From a virus: DNA of 21,245 bases. Positions 7,596 through 14,135 of the stretch are shown piece after piece (the first letter of the stretch is position 1; the number at the start of each line of letters is the position of its first letter). Position numbers and translations under genes: made by a program. The stretch lies in IMG/VR virus record IMGVR_UViG_3300028589_000055, positions 1 through 21,245 of that record; one strand, written 5' to 3'. Under the pieces are notes generated by a model. It was not told the DNA's origin, ran no database searches, and was given only the letters and a program-made list of their open reading frames with translations.

Positions 7596-9551
7596 ATGTC
7601 ACGCGACCAACGCGAATCTGAACGGATCTGGAACCTCGTCTTTGACGAGACCGTCCGTTACATCGAGGCAAAGGCTGATGGTGTCGATGTACGGGATGAT
7701 TTCATTCTGGATCTTCGCCGCAGTTACGCTGAGAACCTCGGCAAGCATCGTTACAACAACAACAACATGGACAAGCTGGTCAAGTTGACCTTTGTGAACC
7801 TTCGCGAAATCGAAGACGAGCTGGGTCAACGTGGTGATCGTGAGAAAGACGTCATCCGTATGGGTGTTGAAGCGATGGTGGATGGTCACTTCGCTGAATC
7901 CGTCTTTGCCGATCCGAAGCTTGTTCGGGAACTACCGCGTGATGCTGAGCGCGGTATGGAAGAAGCAATGCGGTTGGCTGGTAAGCTGGCCGGCGGTGGA
8001 CGCCGTCGTGGTGGTCGTGACGATCGTGATGACGATCGTGATGATCGTCGTGGCGGTGGTGGGGCTCGTTGGAGCAATCGTGATGATCGGGATGATCGGG
8101 ACCGTGACCGCGGTGGCCGTGATCGTGATCGTCGCGATACTCGCCGTAGTGGTCCTCGTGATAGTCGTGCTGGTAACGATAGCGACGACATTCACGATAT
8201 CCTCTCTGACATCGGTGTTGCTAACGATGAGCGGGATGATCGGGACGACCGCGATGAGCGTGATGACCGTCGTGATGAGCCACGGCGTGAACGCGAACCT
8301 GAGCGTGAACGCGAGTACGAACACCCTGCTGAACCGCTGCCGCATCTGGAAGCACGTAACACCCACGTAGATGGTCCTGACCATACGCGTGCAAACCCGT
8401 ACGAAGATTACTGGGTGGATGATGAGCATTGGCGTGTCGCTCACTTGTCCGGCTGGAAACTTACTGGCGATGGTGAATCCCTGATCACTCTCGTCCCAAC
8501 CCTTTACGACGTCAACCAGTACATCAAGTACTACGTCATGAATAGCAGCGGCGAAGTCCGCGAGGAGTTAGTTGAAGTGGATAACGAAAACAAGCAATTG
8601 GCACACAGCCTGCGTGAAGACACCCAAGGTATCGACATCCCGAAAGCAGCTCCTACCGGCGGTATCTCGCTGAAGGCTCTGAAAGAAGGTACTACCGAAA
8701 TCAGCCTGGAGCTGGATAAGCCTGGTCTGAAGCTGGGTGACCTGATCAAGCAGATCCCTACTGACCAGTTGACCTTCAGCAATGCTCTCGCCGCCGACAG
8801 CATCGCAAGCTCCGTATTCCAAGGGCGTGTACGCCTGAACTCGGAAGAAGCGCCTGTTCGCGTTGATGTGCAATTCCTGCGTACCCCAATCGCTGTACAA
8901 GACATCGGTCAACTCGACCTGGTTGCTAAAGTCGGCGCCGCTGGCACCCTGACCCAAGCCGCTGAGCTGATGGAAGAACTGAAGCCACAATTCGAGAAGC
9001 CTGTATTCGAGCTTCTGAACAAACGCTTCACCGAAAACCTGCTGCGCTCCGCGAAATTCCAGTTCCAGTTCGACAAGGTTGCTAAGCTGAACTTCAGCCA
9101 GCACTACGGCCGCTTCCTGACCGCTTACGGCAATGTCCGTGGCGCTGGTGAAGCTGCGCAGTTCGCACAGCGTGTTGGTCACGTCACCACCCTGTCGACC
9201 GCTTACGTATCTGCTGAAGAAATCGCCGACATCGCCGGCGATCTGATCGTTGATGTGAAGAATCCGAAAGCTCTGGTCTTCCTCGACGTTCTGGCTGTTG
9301 CATCCTTCGCTGCTACCATCGACGAACTGGGCATCGGCCTGGCTCTGACCATGGACGAAACCGGTCTGGCTGTAACTCAGTCGACCAACCGCGACCTGTT
9401 CACCACCCTGCGCGGTCTGTACTCGGCTCTCGAGCAGCAGACTCCCCCAGGCCTGAAGCCTCGCCTCTTGCTGTCCACCTCTGACAACCGCCTGATCGAA
9501 GTACTGCCTTACGCCTGCCGCCTGGAATCTTTCATCCTGGCTGCTGTGTAA
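7596..9551 (+). CDS. Protein with a long Arg/Asp-rich disordered segment, function unknown
   Basis: A 651-residue protein in three parts. Residues 1-130 are helical and charged. Residues about 132-265 are low-complexity, dominated by RD, RDD, DRG and RER repeats with GGGRRRGG and GGGG patches; this stretch is broken once by a short amphipathic segment, DDIHDILSDIGVAND (197-211). Residues about 266-651 form an ordinary folded domain (YWVDDEHWRVAHLSGWKLTG at the start). The mixed-charge, Gly-containing stretch resembles segments that bind RNA or form condensates, but no known domain is recognised. GGGAAG lies before ATG 7596, 26 bases after the polymerase-like gene. Leu codons shift from mixed in the N-terminal part to mostly CTG in the C-terminal domain. 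Confidence 0.75.
   Translation: MSRDQRESERIWNLVFDETVRYIEAKADGVDVRDDFILDLRRSYAENLGKHRYNNNNMDKLVKLTFVNLREIEDELGQRGDREKDVIRMGVEAMVDGHFAESVFADPKLVRELPRDAERGMEEAMRLAGKLAGGGRRRGGRDDRDDDRDDRRGGGGARWSNRDDRDDRDRDRGGRDRDRRDTRRSGPRDSRAGNDSDDIHDILSDIGVANDERDDRDDRDERDDRRDEPRREREPEREREYEHPAEPLPHLEARNTHVDGPDHTRANPYEDYWVDDEHWRVAHLSGWKLTGDGESLITLVPTLYDVNQYIKYYVMNSSGEVREELVEVDNENKQLAHSLREDTQGIDIPKAAPTGGISLKALKEGTTEISLELDKPGLKLGDLIKQIPTDQLTFSNALAADSIASSVFQGRVRLNSEEAPVRVDVQFLRTPIAVQDIGQLDLVAKVGAAGTLTQAAELMEELKPQFEKPVFELLNKRFTENLLRSAKFQFQFDKVAKLNFSQHYGRFLTAYGNVRGAGEAAQFAQRVGHVTTLSTAYVSAEEIADIAGDLIVDVKNPKALVFLDVLAVASFAATIDELGIGLALTMDETGLAVTQSTNRDLFTTLRGLYSALEQQTPPGLKPRLLLSTSDNRLIEVLPYACRLESFILAAV
8008..8300 (+). 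repeat. Degenerate tandem repeat encoding Arg/Asp runs
   Basis: The unit CGTGATGATCG and variants (CGTGATGACGATCG, GGGATGATCGGGACCG) recur many times between about 8008 and 8300, with one break near 8180-8225. The repeat stays in frame with the coding sequence and encodes the RD-rich segment of the gene at 7596. The copies vary at third positions, so selection on the protein is more likely than a recent DNA expansion. Confidence 0.7.
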
Positions 9552-9643
9552 GCTTTACCATCAGGTTCCTGCTACGCCAAGCACAGAGGTGGCCCGCAAT
9601 GTGGCCGCACCCAACCATCTAACCGTAATACTGTAGGACGAAT

Positions 9644-9669
9644 CCGTACACCCTTCAATGGGTGTACGG
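9644..9669 (+). terminator. Ten-pair hairpin between 9551 and 9723
   Basis: CCGTACACCC (9644-9653) pairs perfectly with GGGTGTACGG (9660-9669) around TTCAAT. It lies about 90 bases after the stop of the Arg/Asp-rich gene and just before a second, T-tailed hairpin, so the two may act as a tandem terminator. Confidence 0.65.
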
Positions 9670-9671
9670 TG

Positions 9672-9698
9672 CATTATCCGAGAGGTAATGTTTTTTTT
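9672..9698 (+). terminator. Terminator with T8 run
   Basis: CATTATCC (9672-9679) pairs with GGTAATG (9684-9690) around GAGA with one bulged T, followed at once by eight T (9691-9698). This is a standard intrinsic terminator shape in the rightward direction, placed 24 bases before the next start codon, so the gene at 9723 must be transcribed by read-through or from a promoter inside this short gap. Confidence 0.65.
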
Positions 9699-9722
9699 GT
9701 TTGAAAACCACAGGGGATGACG

Positions 9723-10361
9723 ATGACTTCTATCATCGAACGCTTGGCATTTGCTAATCCCGAGGAAGAAGCTTCTTTTGAAGCCTCCGGGATGGAATAC
9801 GAAAACGAGATTTACATCTCGGGTTATGATCTTAATCAGATCGTCACCACAGCGACGTATCACGAGGGTCAGGAGCAATGGGGGATCTTTGTACCCAAGT
9901 CTGATCAGAACGCCTCCAGCGGCTCCATACGCGTTCGTATGACCGAACATGAAGACGCTTCGGTTGTGTACGAGCAAACTACGAAGACTGATGCTAAAGA
10001 GAAGGGTAAACTCGAGAACGAGCGTCCTTCTGATGAAGTAATGTTCGGCCAGTTCAAACTGATGGCTGATCAGGGTCTCATCAAGATGCGCTACGTCATC
10101 GAAGCTCAGACTCGTGACGGCGAACCCTTCAAGTTTGAAGTGGACATCTTCCGCAACGGTAAAGGTGAAGTAGTTCCATGGGCGAAGATCGATGCTGAAC
10201 TTCCGGATGGTTATGAACTGACCCCAGAAGAGATCCCGTTCACTCATGATGAACTCATCATCCTGACCCCTGCCATGAAAGTGGACCGTCAGGCTGAAGT
10301 GAACAAGAAGGTCGCTAAGTTGTACGAGACCTACTTCCGTAGCCCGAACGTTCACGTATGA
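9723..10361 (+). CDS. CYTH-fold (triphosphate tunnel) protein
   Basis: A 212-residue protein. An in-frame ATG at 9717 touches the Shine-Dalgarno AGGGG (9712-9716), so ATG 9723, six bases away, is the better start. CYTH-family landmarks appear in order: SIRVRMTE (68-75, R70 and R72), YEQTTKT (83-89, K88), KMRYVIE (121-127, K121 and R123), KFEVDIFRN (137-145, E139 and D141) and WAKIDAELPD (153-162, E159). CYTH enzymes act on triphosphate substrates such as thiamine triphosphate, polyphosphate or nucleotides through a metal-lined tunnel. The usual N-terminal ExExK is degraded here (EYENEIY, 25-31), so activity or substrate may differ. It is followed after eight bases by a 50-residue ORF with which it is probably co-transcribed. 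Confidence 0.72.
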   Translation: MTSIIERLAFANPEEEASFEASGMEYENEIYISGYDLNQIVTTATYHEGQEQWGIFVPKSDQNASSGSIRVRMTEHEDASVVYEQTTKTDAKEKGKLENERPSDEVMFGQFKLMADQGLIKMRYVIEAQTRDGEPFKFEVDIFRNGKGEVVPWAKIDAELPDGYELTPEEIPFTHDELIILTPAMKVDRQAEVNKKVAKLYETYFRSPNVHV

Positions 10362-10369
10362 GGTGCTGT

Positions 10370-10522
10370 ATGTACGCCAACAAGTTAGCCTTGGCTATCA
10401 GTGCCGTTATCCATTCCAAAGCTTATACAGATCAGCAGCGCCGGGATGATATTGCTTGGCTGCGTAGTTTGTATGAGATCACGGAACCTAATGTGGTTGG
10501 CACTATCGGTCACGTTAGTTAA
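10370..10522 (+). CDS. Small 50-residue protein, function unknown
   Basis: ATG 10370 to TAA 10520-10522, reading MYANKLALAISAVIHSKAYT and then a polar helix (DQQRRDDIAWLRSLYEITEP). A GAGG at 10360-10363, six bases upstream, overlaps the stop codon of the CYTH gene, which points to coupled translation. A strong terminator follows 14 bases after the stop, as expected for the last gene of an operon. Nothing identifies the function. Confidence 0.65.
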   Translation: MYANKLALAISAVIHSKAYTDQQRRDDIAWLRSLYEITEPNVVGTIGHVS

Positions 10523-10536
10523 TGGCATAAGCCGAC

Positions 10537-10585
10537 ATAAAGACCGTGGGGAAACCCACGGTCTTTATGCTCATTCTTTTTTTTT
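10537..10585 (+). terminator. Terminator between convergent gene groups
   Basis: ATAAAGACCGTGGG (10537-10550) pairs perfectly over 14 bases with CCCACGGTCTTTAT (10555-10568) around a GAAA (GNRA) loop. Nine T follow at 10577-10585 after an eight-base gap (GCTCATTC), the same displaced arrangement as at 50-93. It stops the rightward operon; the symmetric flanks may also help end the leftward one, whose last stop is at 10611. Confidence 0.88.
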
Positions 10586-10610
10586 GTGTAACCACCCTAA
10601 CAGTGAGTTA

Positions 10611-11021
10611 TCACATCGAAGCCAGCACTTTGATCAACTCAATGATTTCCGGGATGTTCAAGCCATTCTTGGCTGCGACCAAGGTGGTGACAAACAGAAT
10701 ACCAAGACCAACCAATTTCTGAAGCTCACTCGGCGACCATGGAACTGTTGGCGCTTGAGCTGTCGCAGGGGTTTGGAGAGGGGCAGGAGTCGGATTCTGA
10801 CCACCGGCAGCTACGCCGAGACTCGAAGTCAAAATCATATCCTGAGTAGCCGCGTCCAGGGTTGCGAGTGCATCCTGGATCTCCTTAGCTTCTGCGGTGC
10901 TTGGGTCCAACTGACGATCACTTGGAAGGAAGCCATTGACCAGAGCGATCAATGTAGGCTCCCAGGTGAAGCCCACCGCCGGGTTCTTTGCCATAAGCGA
11001 GATAGCATCTCTTACGTTCAT
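10611..11021 (-). CDS. Small membrane-type protein with Pro/Ala linker
   Basis: A 136-residue protein. A GTG at 11030 is also in frame, but ATG 11021 has GGTGG about five bases upstream. Residues 1-70 are helical; 77-97 form a Pro/Ala/Gln/Thr linker (NPTPAPLQTPATAQAP); 103-117 are hydrophobic (LVGLGILFVTTLVAA) and look like one membrane helix, followed by a short helix (IPEIIELIKVLASM). It is the last gene of the leftward cluster, after the RuvC-like gene. A single-pass protein at the end of a virion cluster could be a holin-like or virion-associated factor, but no motif proves this. Confidence 0.65.
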   Translation of the reverse strand: MNVRDAISLMAKNPAVGFTWEPTLIALVNGFLPSDRQLDPSTAEAKEIQDALATLDAATQDMILTSSLGVAAGGQNPTPAPLQTPATAQAPTVPWSPSELQKLVGLGILFVTTLVAAKNGLNIPEIIELIKVLASM

Positions 11022-11049
11022 GGGAACCACCAGATGTCATGTTAAGAGC

Positions 11050-11070
11050 ATGACGGCCTAAGGCCATCAT
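11050..11070 (-). terminator. Possible hairpin between the RuvC-like gene and the small membrane-type gene
   Basis: ATGACGGCC (11050-11058) can pair with GGCCATCAT (11062-11070) around TAA, with one C-A mismatch. There is no T-run on the minus strand, so it may be a processing or partial termination point rather than a full terminator. Confidence 0.3.
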
Positions 11071-11091
11071 TTATCTACATTAACTCCATGT

Positions 11092-11685
11092 CTATGTAAA
11101 TGCTTTAGCGGCGTCCAGAGCAAGGAATCTGCAAACTGTGATACCGTCAACGGAGTGTTCGTCAAGATCCTTGATAGAGATCCCCTCCCCCTCAATGATG
11201 TTATCATCATCCATGATAAATTGACGAATTAATTCTTTATCGGTTTTATATTGCCCAACAGGGCACACCGCTTTCTTTGCCTTACCTGGAGAGACTTCAA
11301 CGAACTGTAAAGTCCGTCTATGTTTATAACAGGTATCGTCCAAGTACTTCATGGCCGTTACCAGTGTCCGGTAGGTGCTGATATTCAGGTGAGAGAACGG
11401 AGCCTCACATCCTACGATATCAGGATCGTACTCTTCTAAGATTTCTGCAAGGCGTTCATTAACAACCAGCAGACGTGCGTCAAGGTTGCCTCTGTTCGCT
11501 GCAACCCCCGCGTGCTTGTTATAAGCCGACTTGTCGGCAGTAACAGTTTCAGCAAAGATTACAGTTGATACACCTGTACGGAGATCGTGGTCTATGATTG
11601 TAAACCCGACCGTATTGGTGCCGTTGTCGATACCGAGAATCCGATATATCCAATGGCCACTGAATCCTGGCTTAAGCTCGAACAT
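11092..11685 (-). CDS. RuvC-like Holliday-junction resolvase
   Basis: A 197-residue protein of RuvC size with the full set of acidic/His positions: ILGIDNGTNTVGF (D20), DIVGCEAPF (E94) and DEHSVDGI (H177 and D180, matching the His-x-x-Asp pair of Thermus RuvC). SPGKAKKAV in the middle matches the RuvC P-x-x-[VK]K region. RuvC enzymes cut four-way DNA junctions as dimers; in jumbo phages such an enzyme would resolve branched replication products before packaging. The start at 11685 has no adjacent Shine-Dalgarno. Instead an AGGAG lies 29 bases upstream, beyond a stable hairpin (see 11686-11719). It sits in a leftward cluster of virion-type genes, 36 bases after the 294-residue gene. Confidence 0.85.
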   Translation of the reverse strand: MFELKPGFSGHWIYRILGIDNGTNTVGFTIIDHDLRTGVSTVIFAETVTADKSAYNKHAGVAANRGNLDARLLVVNERLAEILEEYDPDIVGCEAPFSHLNISTYRTLVTAMKYLDDTCYKHRRTLQFVEVSPGKAKKAVCPVGQYKTDKELIRQFIMDDDNIIEGEGISIKDLDEHSVDGITVCRFLALDAAKAFT

Positions 11686-11719
11686 AGCTGGTAGGCGCTA
11701 CCGAAGTAGCGCCACTCCT
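11686..11719 (-). promoter_or_regulatory. Split ribosome-binding site bridged by a UUCG hairpin
   Basis: On the minus strand, AGGAG (11719-11715) is followed by T, then GGCGCTAC (11713-11706), TTCG (11705-11702), GTAGCGCC (11701-11694), then TACCAGCT and ATG (11685). The stem is eight perfect pairs closed by the very stable C(UUCG)G loop. Unfolded, the Shine-Dalgarno is 29 bases from the ATG; folded, the effective distance is nine bases, which is normal. Phage T4 gene 25 is a known case of such hairpin-bridged initiation. Confidence 0.7.
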
Positions 11720-11721
11720 GT

Positions 11722-12606
11722 TTAAACGGACTCGCCGATCGTTTCAAGGGTAGGGATCGACTGCGTGCCGAGCATCGGGATTTGGTTACCGACGTCGAAT
11801 TGCAGAGTCAATTCCTGTTCGTTGTAGTACAACGCCTTGTGGTCAGCTGCGAACGCGTAGATTTGAGTACCGATCGCTTCGTTGAACTGGGTAGTACCCG
11901 AAGTGGTCTGTACGGTAACGGTGCGGTCGGCGGCTGTGCAGAGTGCGAACTCCGACATGATCGCGTATTCCTCGTCACCACCATACAAGATCTTGGACAC
12001 GTTGACGTACTCTTGCACGTCAGTTGTGGACAGGACAACTGGCAGCAAGGCAGATACAGCCAGCTTGACGTCAGTGGTGGTGGCAGCGCCGGTGGAAGGC
12101 AGCTGGATCGGTTCTGGGTACAGGTTCGAGGTGTTAGGCACGAACACGACTTCAGTAACGATACCGTCTTCGGTAGTGATCTTCTTCATCACTACAGTCA
12201 CGTCATCCTGGCTGACGTGAATACGCAGACCGAAGTAAGCGTAGTAGTTGACGCCGTCAACCAACATCTCTACACGCAGAGCGTACTTGTCGCGGATGGA
12301 CTTTGGAAAGTCGTCATCCACAGGACGCATTGCCATTGGCATTGGGTTGTAGAGCGAAGCGTTGTCGGCGTAGTGGTCCAAGATCGAAGTCTTGGCAATA
12401 CCGTTGTTACCGATCGACGCGGTGTGACCTTTGTTACCGGCCATGAGGATGCAGAGCTTCACACGCTCAGTGGCGGTAGGACGGGCGTTCTCTTGAACCT
12501 CGAGACGTTCGTTCATGGTGGACTTGGCATCGATCACTGGGTTCTGACCGAGCAACAGCGACACCAGAAGTTTCGCACCGTAAACCGTGGCTTGTACCGT
12601 ATTCAT
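11722..12606 (-). CDS. Probable virion protein, function unknown
   Basis: A 294-residue, mostly beta-predicted protein without membrane segments or catalytic motifs (for example VDGVNYYAYFGLRIHVSQDD in the middle). ATG 12606 has AAGGGA about six bases upstream. It follows the 325-residue repeated-domain protein by nine bases and precedes the RuvC-like gene, so it belongs to the same leftward operon. Its placement beside portal-adjacent genes suggests a tail or baseplate protein, but it does not clearly carry the repeated domain of its upstream neighbours. Confidence 0.65.
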   Translation of the reverse strand: MNTVQATVYGAKLLVSLLLGQNPVIDAKSTMNERLEVQENARPTATERVKLCILMAGNKGHTASIGNNGIAKTSILDHYADNASLYNPMPMAMRPVDDDFPKSIRDKYALRVEMLVDGVNYYAYFGLRIHVSQDDVTVVMKKITTEDGIVTEVVFVPNTSNLYPEPIQLPSTGAATTTDVKLAVSALLPVVLSTTDVQEYVNVSKILYGGDEEYAIMSEFALCTAADRTVTVQTTSGTTQFNEAIGTQIYAFAADHKALYYNEQELTLQFDVGNQIPMLGTQSIPTLETIGESV

Positions 12607-12615
12607 AATTGTCCC

Positions 12616-13593
12616 TTAACGAGAGAAGAGTGGTGGGGTGGATGCGTGGTTAAACGGCAGGTTACCGGGAACCTTGCTGTCGGAATAACGGTACGCAATC
12701 TTGAGGACACCCGTGATGTTGTTACACCATTTGCTCAGATCGAGACAGAACACGTAATTGTACGCTGGATCTTTCACAGTGTGCGCTACGCTCACGAAGC
12801 CGTTGTAGATCACTTCAGAGCCGTGGACGTTGAAAGGTAGTGTCTGATCAGGCACGGACACCCATTCATCGCCAGTGAGCCTACGGAGTAGCTGAGGCAG
12901 CTTCTCGAGATCACTCCACACGAAACCGGTTGGGAACGTGTACAGCCACGATTCAGCAGCCCGACGATCGTCATGAGACATGTAAGCGTCAGACAACTTC
13001 AGCTCACCTTCTTCCAGAATCATGTCAACTGGAGGCAAGCCTTGGTTACTGTCGCTATAGAACTGACGGATGTTCAGCAGCGAATCAATCGTTGCACCCA
13101 GCAGCGTCAGAGACTGACGCGTGATAACCTTGAAGCTACCAACGAAGATCAGGTGGTCGCCTGAGATCGTTACCAGGTATTCGCTGTTCTGAAGTGCTGG
13201 CAGTGGATCAGGAACTGGGACTTCACCCGGTGGGATCAGATCAATCGTGATCAACTCAGGTTCCAGCTTCAGGCCGTACTGTTCGTACAGAGCGGCATTG
13301 ATAGCCTCAGCTGTAAGTTCAGGAACGTGAACTGCCAGTGGCTCGTTGTTCAGGAGTTGACCGATATCAACCCGACGATACAACAGGCGCTGGACTTCTT
13401 CGCTCCAACCATTAGTCGAGGCGAACTTGATATCAACCGCCGTCAGATTCTCCTCACCTTCATGAGTGGGGAGACCGAACTGTAGCTGCTCAGGTTTCAG
13501 CAGACGGTTGTTTGTAGCGTTGATATAATCGACCAGCAAGTCTTTTGAGTTCTTGCTGTATCGAGATATCCGGGGTTTCTTAATCGTTTCCAT
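12616..13593 (-). CDS. Virion-type protein with two copies of a repeated domain (paralogue A)
   Basis: A 325-residue protein. The frame is open from 13626, but ATG 13593 (METIKKPRIS) has GAGAGGTG just upstream, while the longer start would overlap the preceding gene. Residues about 30-155 share an order of motifs with the next two genes: YRRVDIGQLL (72-81), PELTAEAINAAL (91-102), a GL..EPEL turn and NSEYLVTISG (136-145). A second copy seems to cover about 160-270, ending HGSEVIYNGFVSV (257-269). By its place in the cluster beside the portal gene it is probably a tail or baseplate component. The start lies 15 bases beyond the stop of the 169-residue gene. Confidence 0.65.
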   Translation of the reverse strand: METIKKPRISRYSKNSKDLLVDYINATNNRLLKPEQLQFGLPTHEGEENLTAVDIKFASTNGWSEEVQRLLYRRVDIGQLLNNEPLAVHVPELTAEAINAALYEQYGLKLEPELITIDLIPPGEVPVPDPLPALQNSEYLVTISGDHLIFVGSFKVITRQSLTLLGATIDSLLNIRQFYSDSNQGLPPVDMILEEGELKLSDAYMSHDDRRAAESWLYTFPTGFVWSDLEKLPQLLRRLTGDEWVSVPDQTLPFNVHGSEVIYNGFVSVAHTVKDPAYNYVFCLDLSKWCNNITGVLKIAYRYSDSKVPGNLPFNHASTPPLFSR

Positions 13594-13607
13594 AATCACC
13601 TCTCGCC

Positions 13608-14117
13608 CTAAAATGCAGGCGGCCACAATCCGTCAAGTACATTGTTCGAGAAAGCGTCAGAGAGAAGGATCGTAGTCCCAGGCTCTCCCAGCGTTACTGT
13701 CGTTTCACCAACCCATCTCAACGAATTCGGCTTGGCCTTGAGAGTAAAGCTGCTGCCCTGTACGAGCGCATTCTCAAAGTCCATATCCGTAATCACCAAA
13801 CCTGAGGCCAGCGCGATGTTGTTCATCACACCCTTCACCGTAATAGGTGGCGTCAGATCCAGACTCATACCACCGAAGACGTCCGCTACGTGCAATCTAT
13901 TGTAGCGGTACGTCATCTGACCTGTATGCTGTCTGTAGATGTTTTCATCTATAGACTCATGCGTGGTGATCACCACGTTGGTCACGGCACCTTCAACAAT
14001 CATCGGAGGACCGATGCTTGCGAACTCTGCTCTCAGGTGGAGATTGAAATGGTTATTGGCCATGATCAGTAACGCCACGGCAGGATCGAACTTCAATAAC
14101 CGTAGCGTGTCAGTCAT
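13608..14117 (-). CDS. Virion-type protein with one copy of the repeated domain (paralogue B)
   Basis: A 169-residue protein that looks like a single unit of the domain in its neighbours: IGPPMIVEGAVTNVVI (35-50), RYNRLHVADVFGG (71-83), PPITVKGVMNNIAL (90-103), SGLVITDMDF (105-114) and NSLRWVGETTVTL (131-143). The last matches SYRWVGEVDCVIA in the 319-residue neighbour. ATG 14117 has only a weak upstream CGGGT, 18 bases after the stop of the 319-residue gene, so translation may be coupled. Probably a structural protein; the exact place in the virion is unknown. Confidence 0.65.
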   Translation of the reverse strand: MTDTLRLLKFDPAVALLIMANNHFNLHLRAEFASIGPPMIVEGAVTNVVITTHESIDENIYRQHTGQMTYRYNRLHVADVFGGMSLDLTPPITVKGVMNNIALASGLVITDMDFENALVQGSSFTLKAKPNSLRWVGETTVTLGEPGTTILLSDAFSNNVLDGLWPPAF

Positions 14118-14135
14118 GGGGTTACCCGTTAGGTC

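Noticed and set aside
6658-7671. 337-residue minus-strand frame across the polymerase-like gene
   Set aside because: Spans a gene boundary on the opposite strand and has no start signal.
8014-8300. Possible CRISPR array or recombination repeat in the RD-encoding stretch
   Set aside because: Repeats are short, degenerate, without spacers of constant length, and stay in the reading frame; they are explained by the protein's RD repeats.
11782-12840. 352-residue plus-strand frame across two minus-strand genes
   Set aside because: It overlaps two well-spaced genes with clear ribosome-binding sites and has the low-quality composition of an antisense frame.
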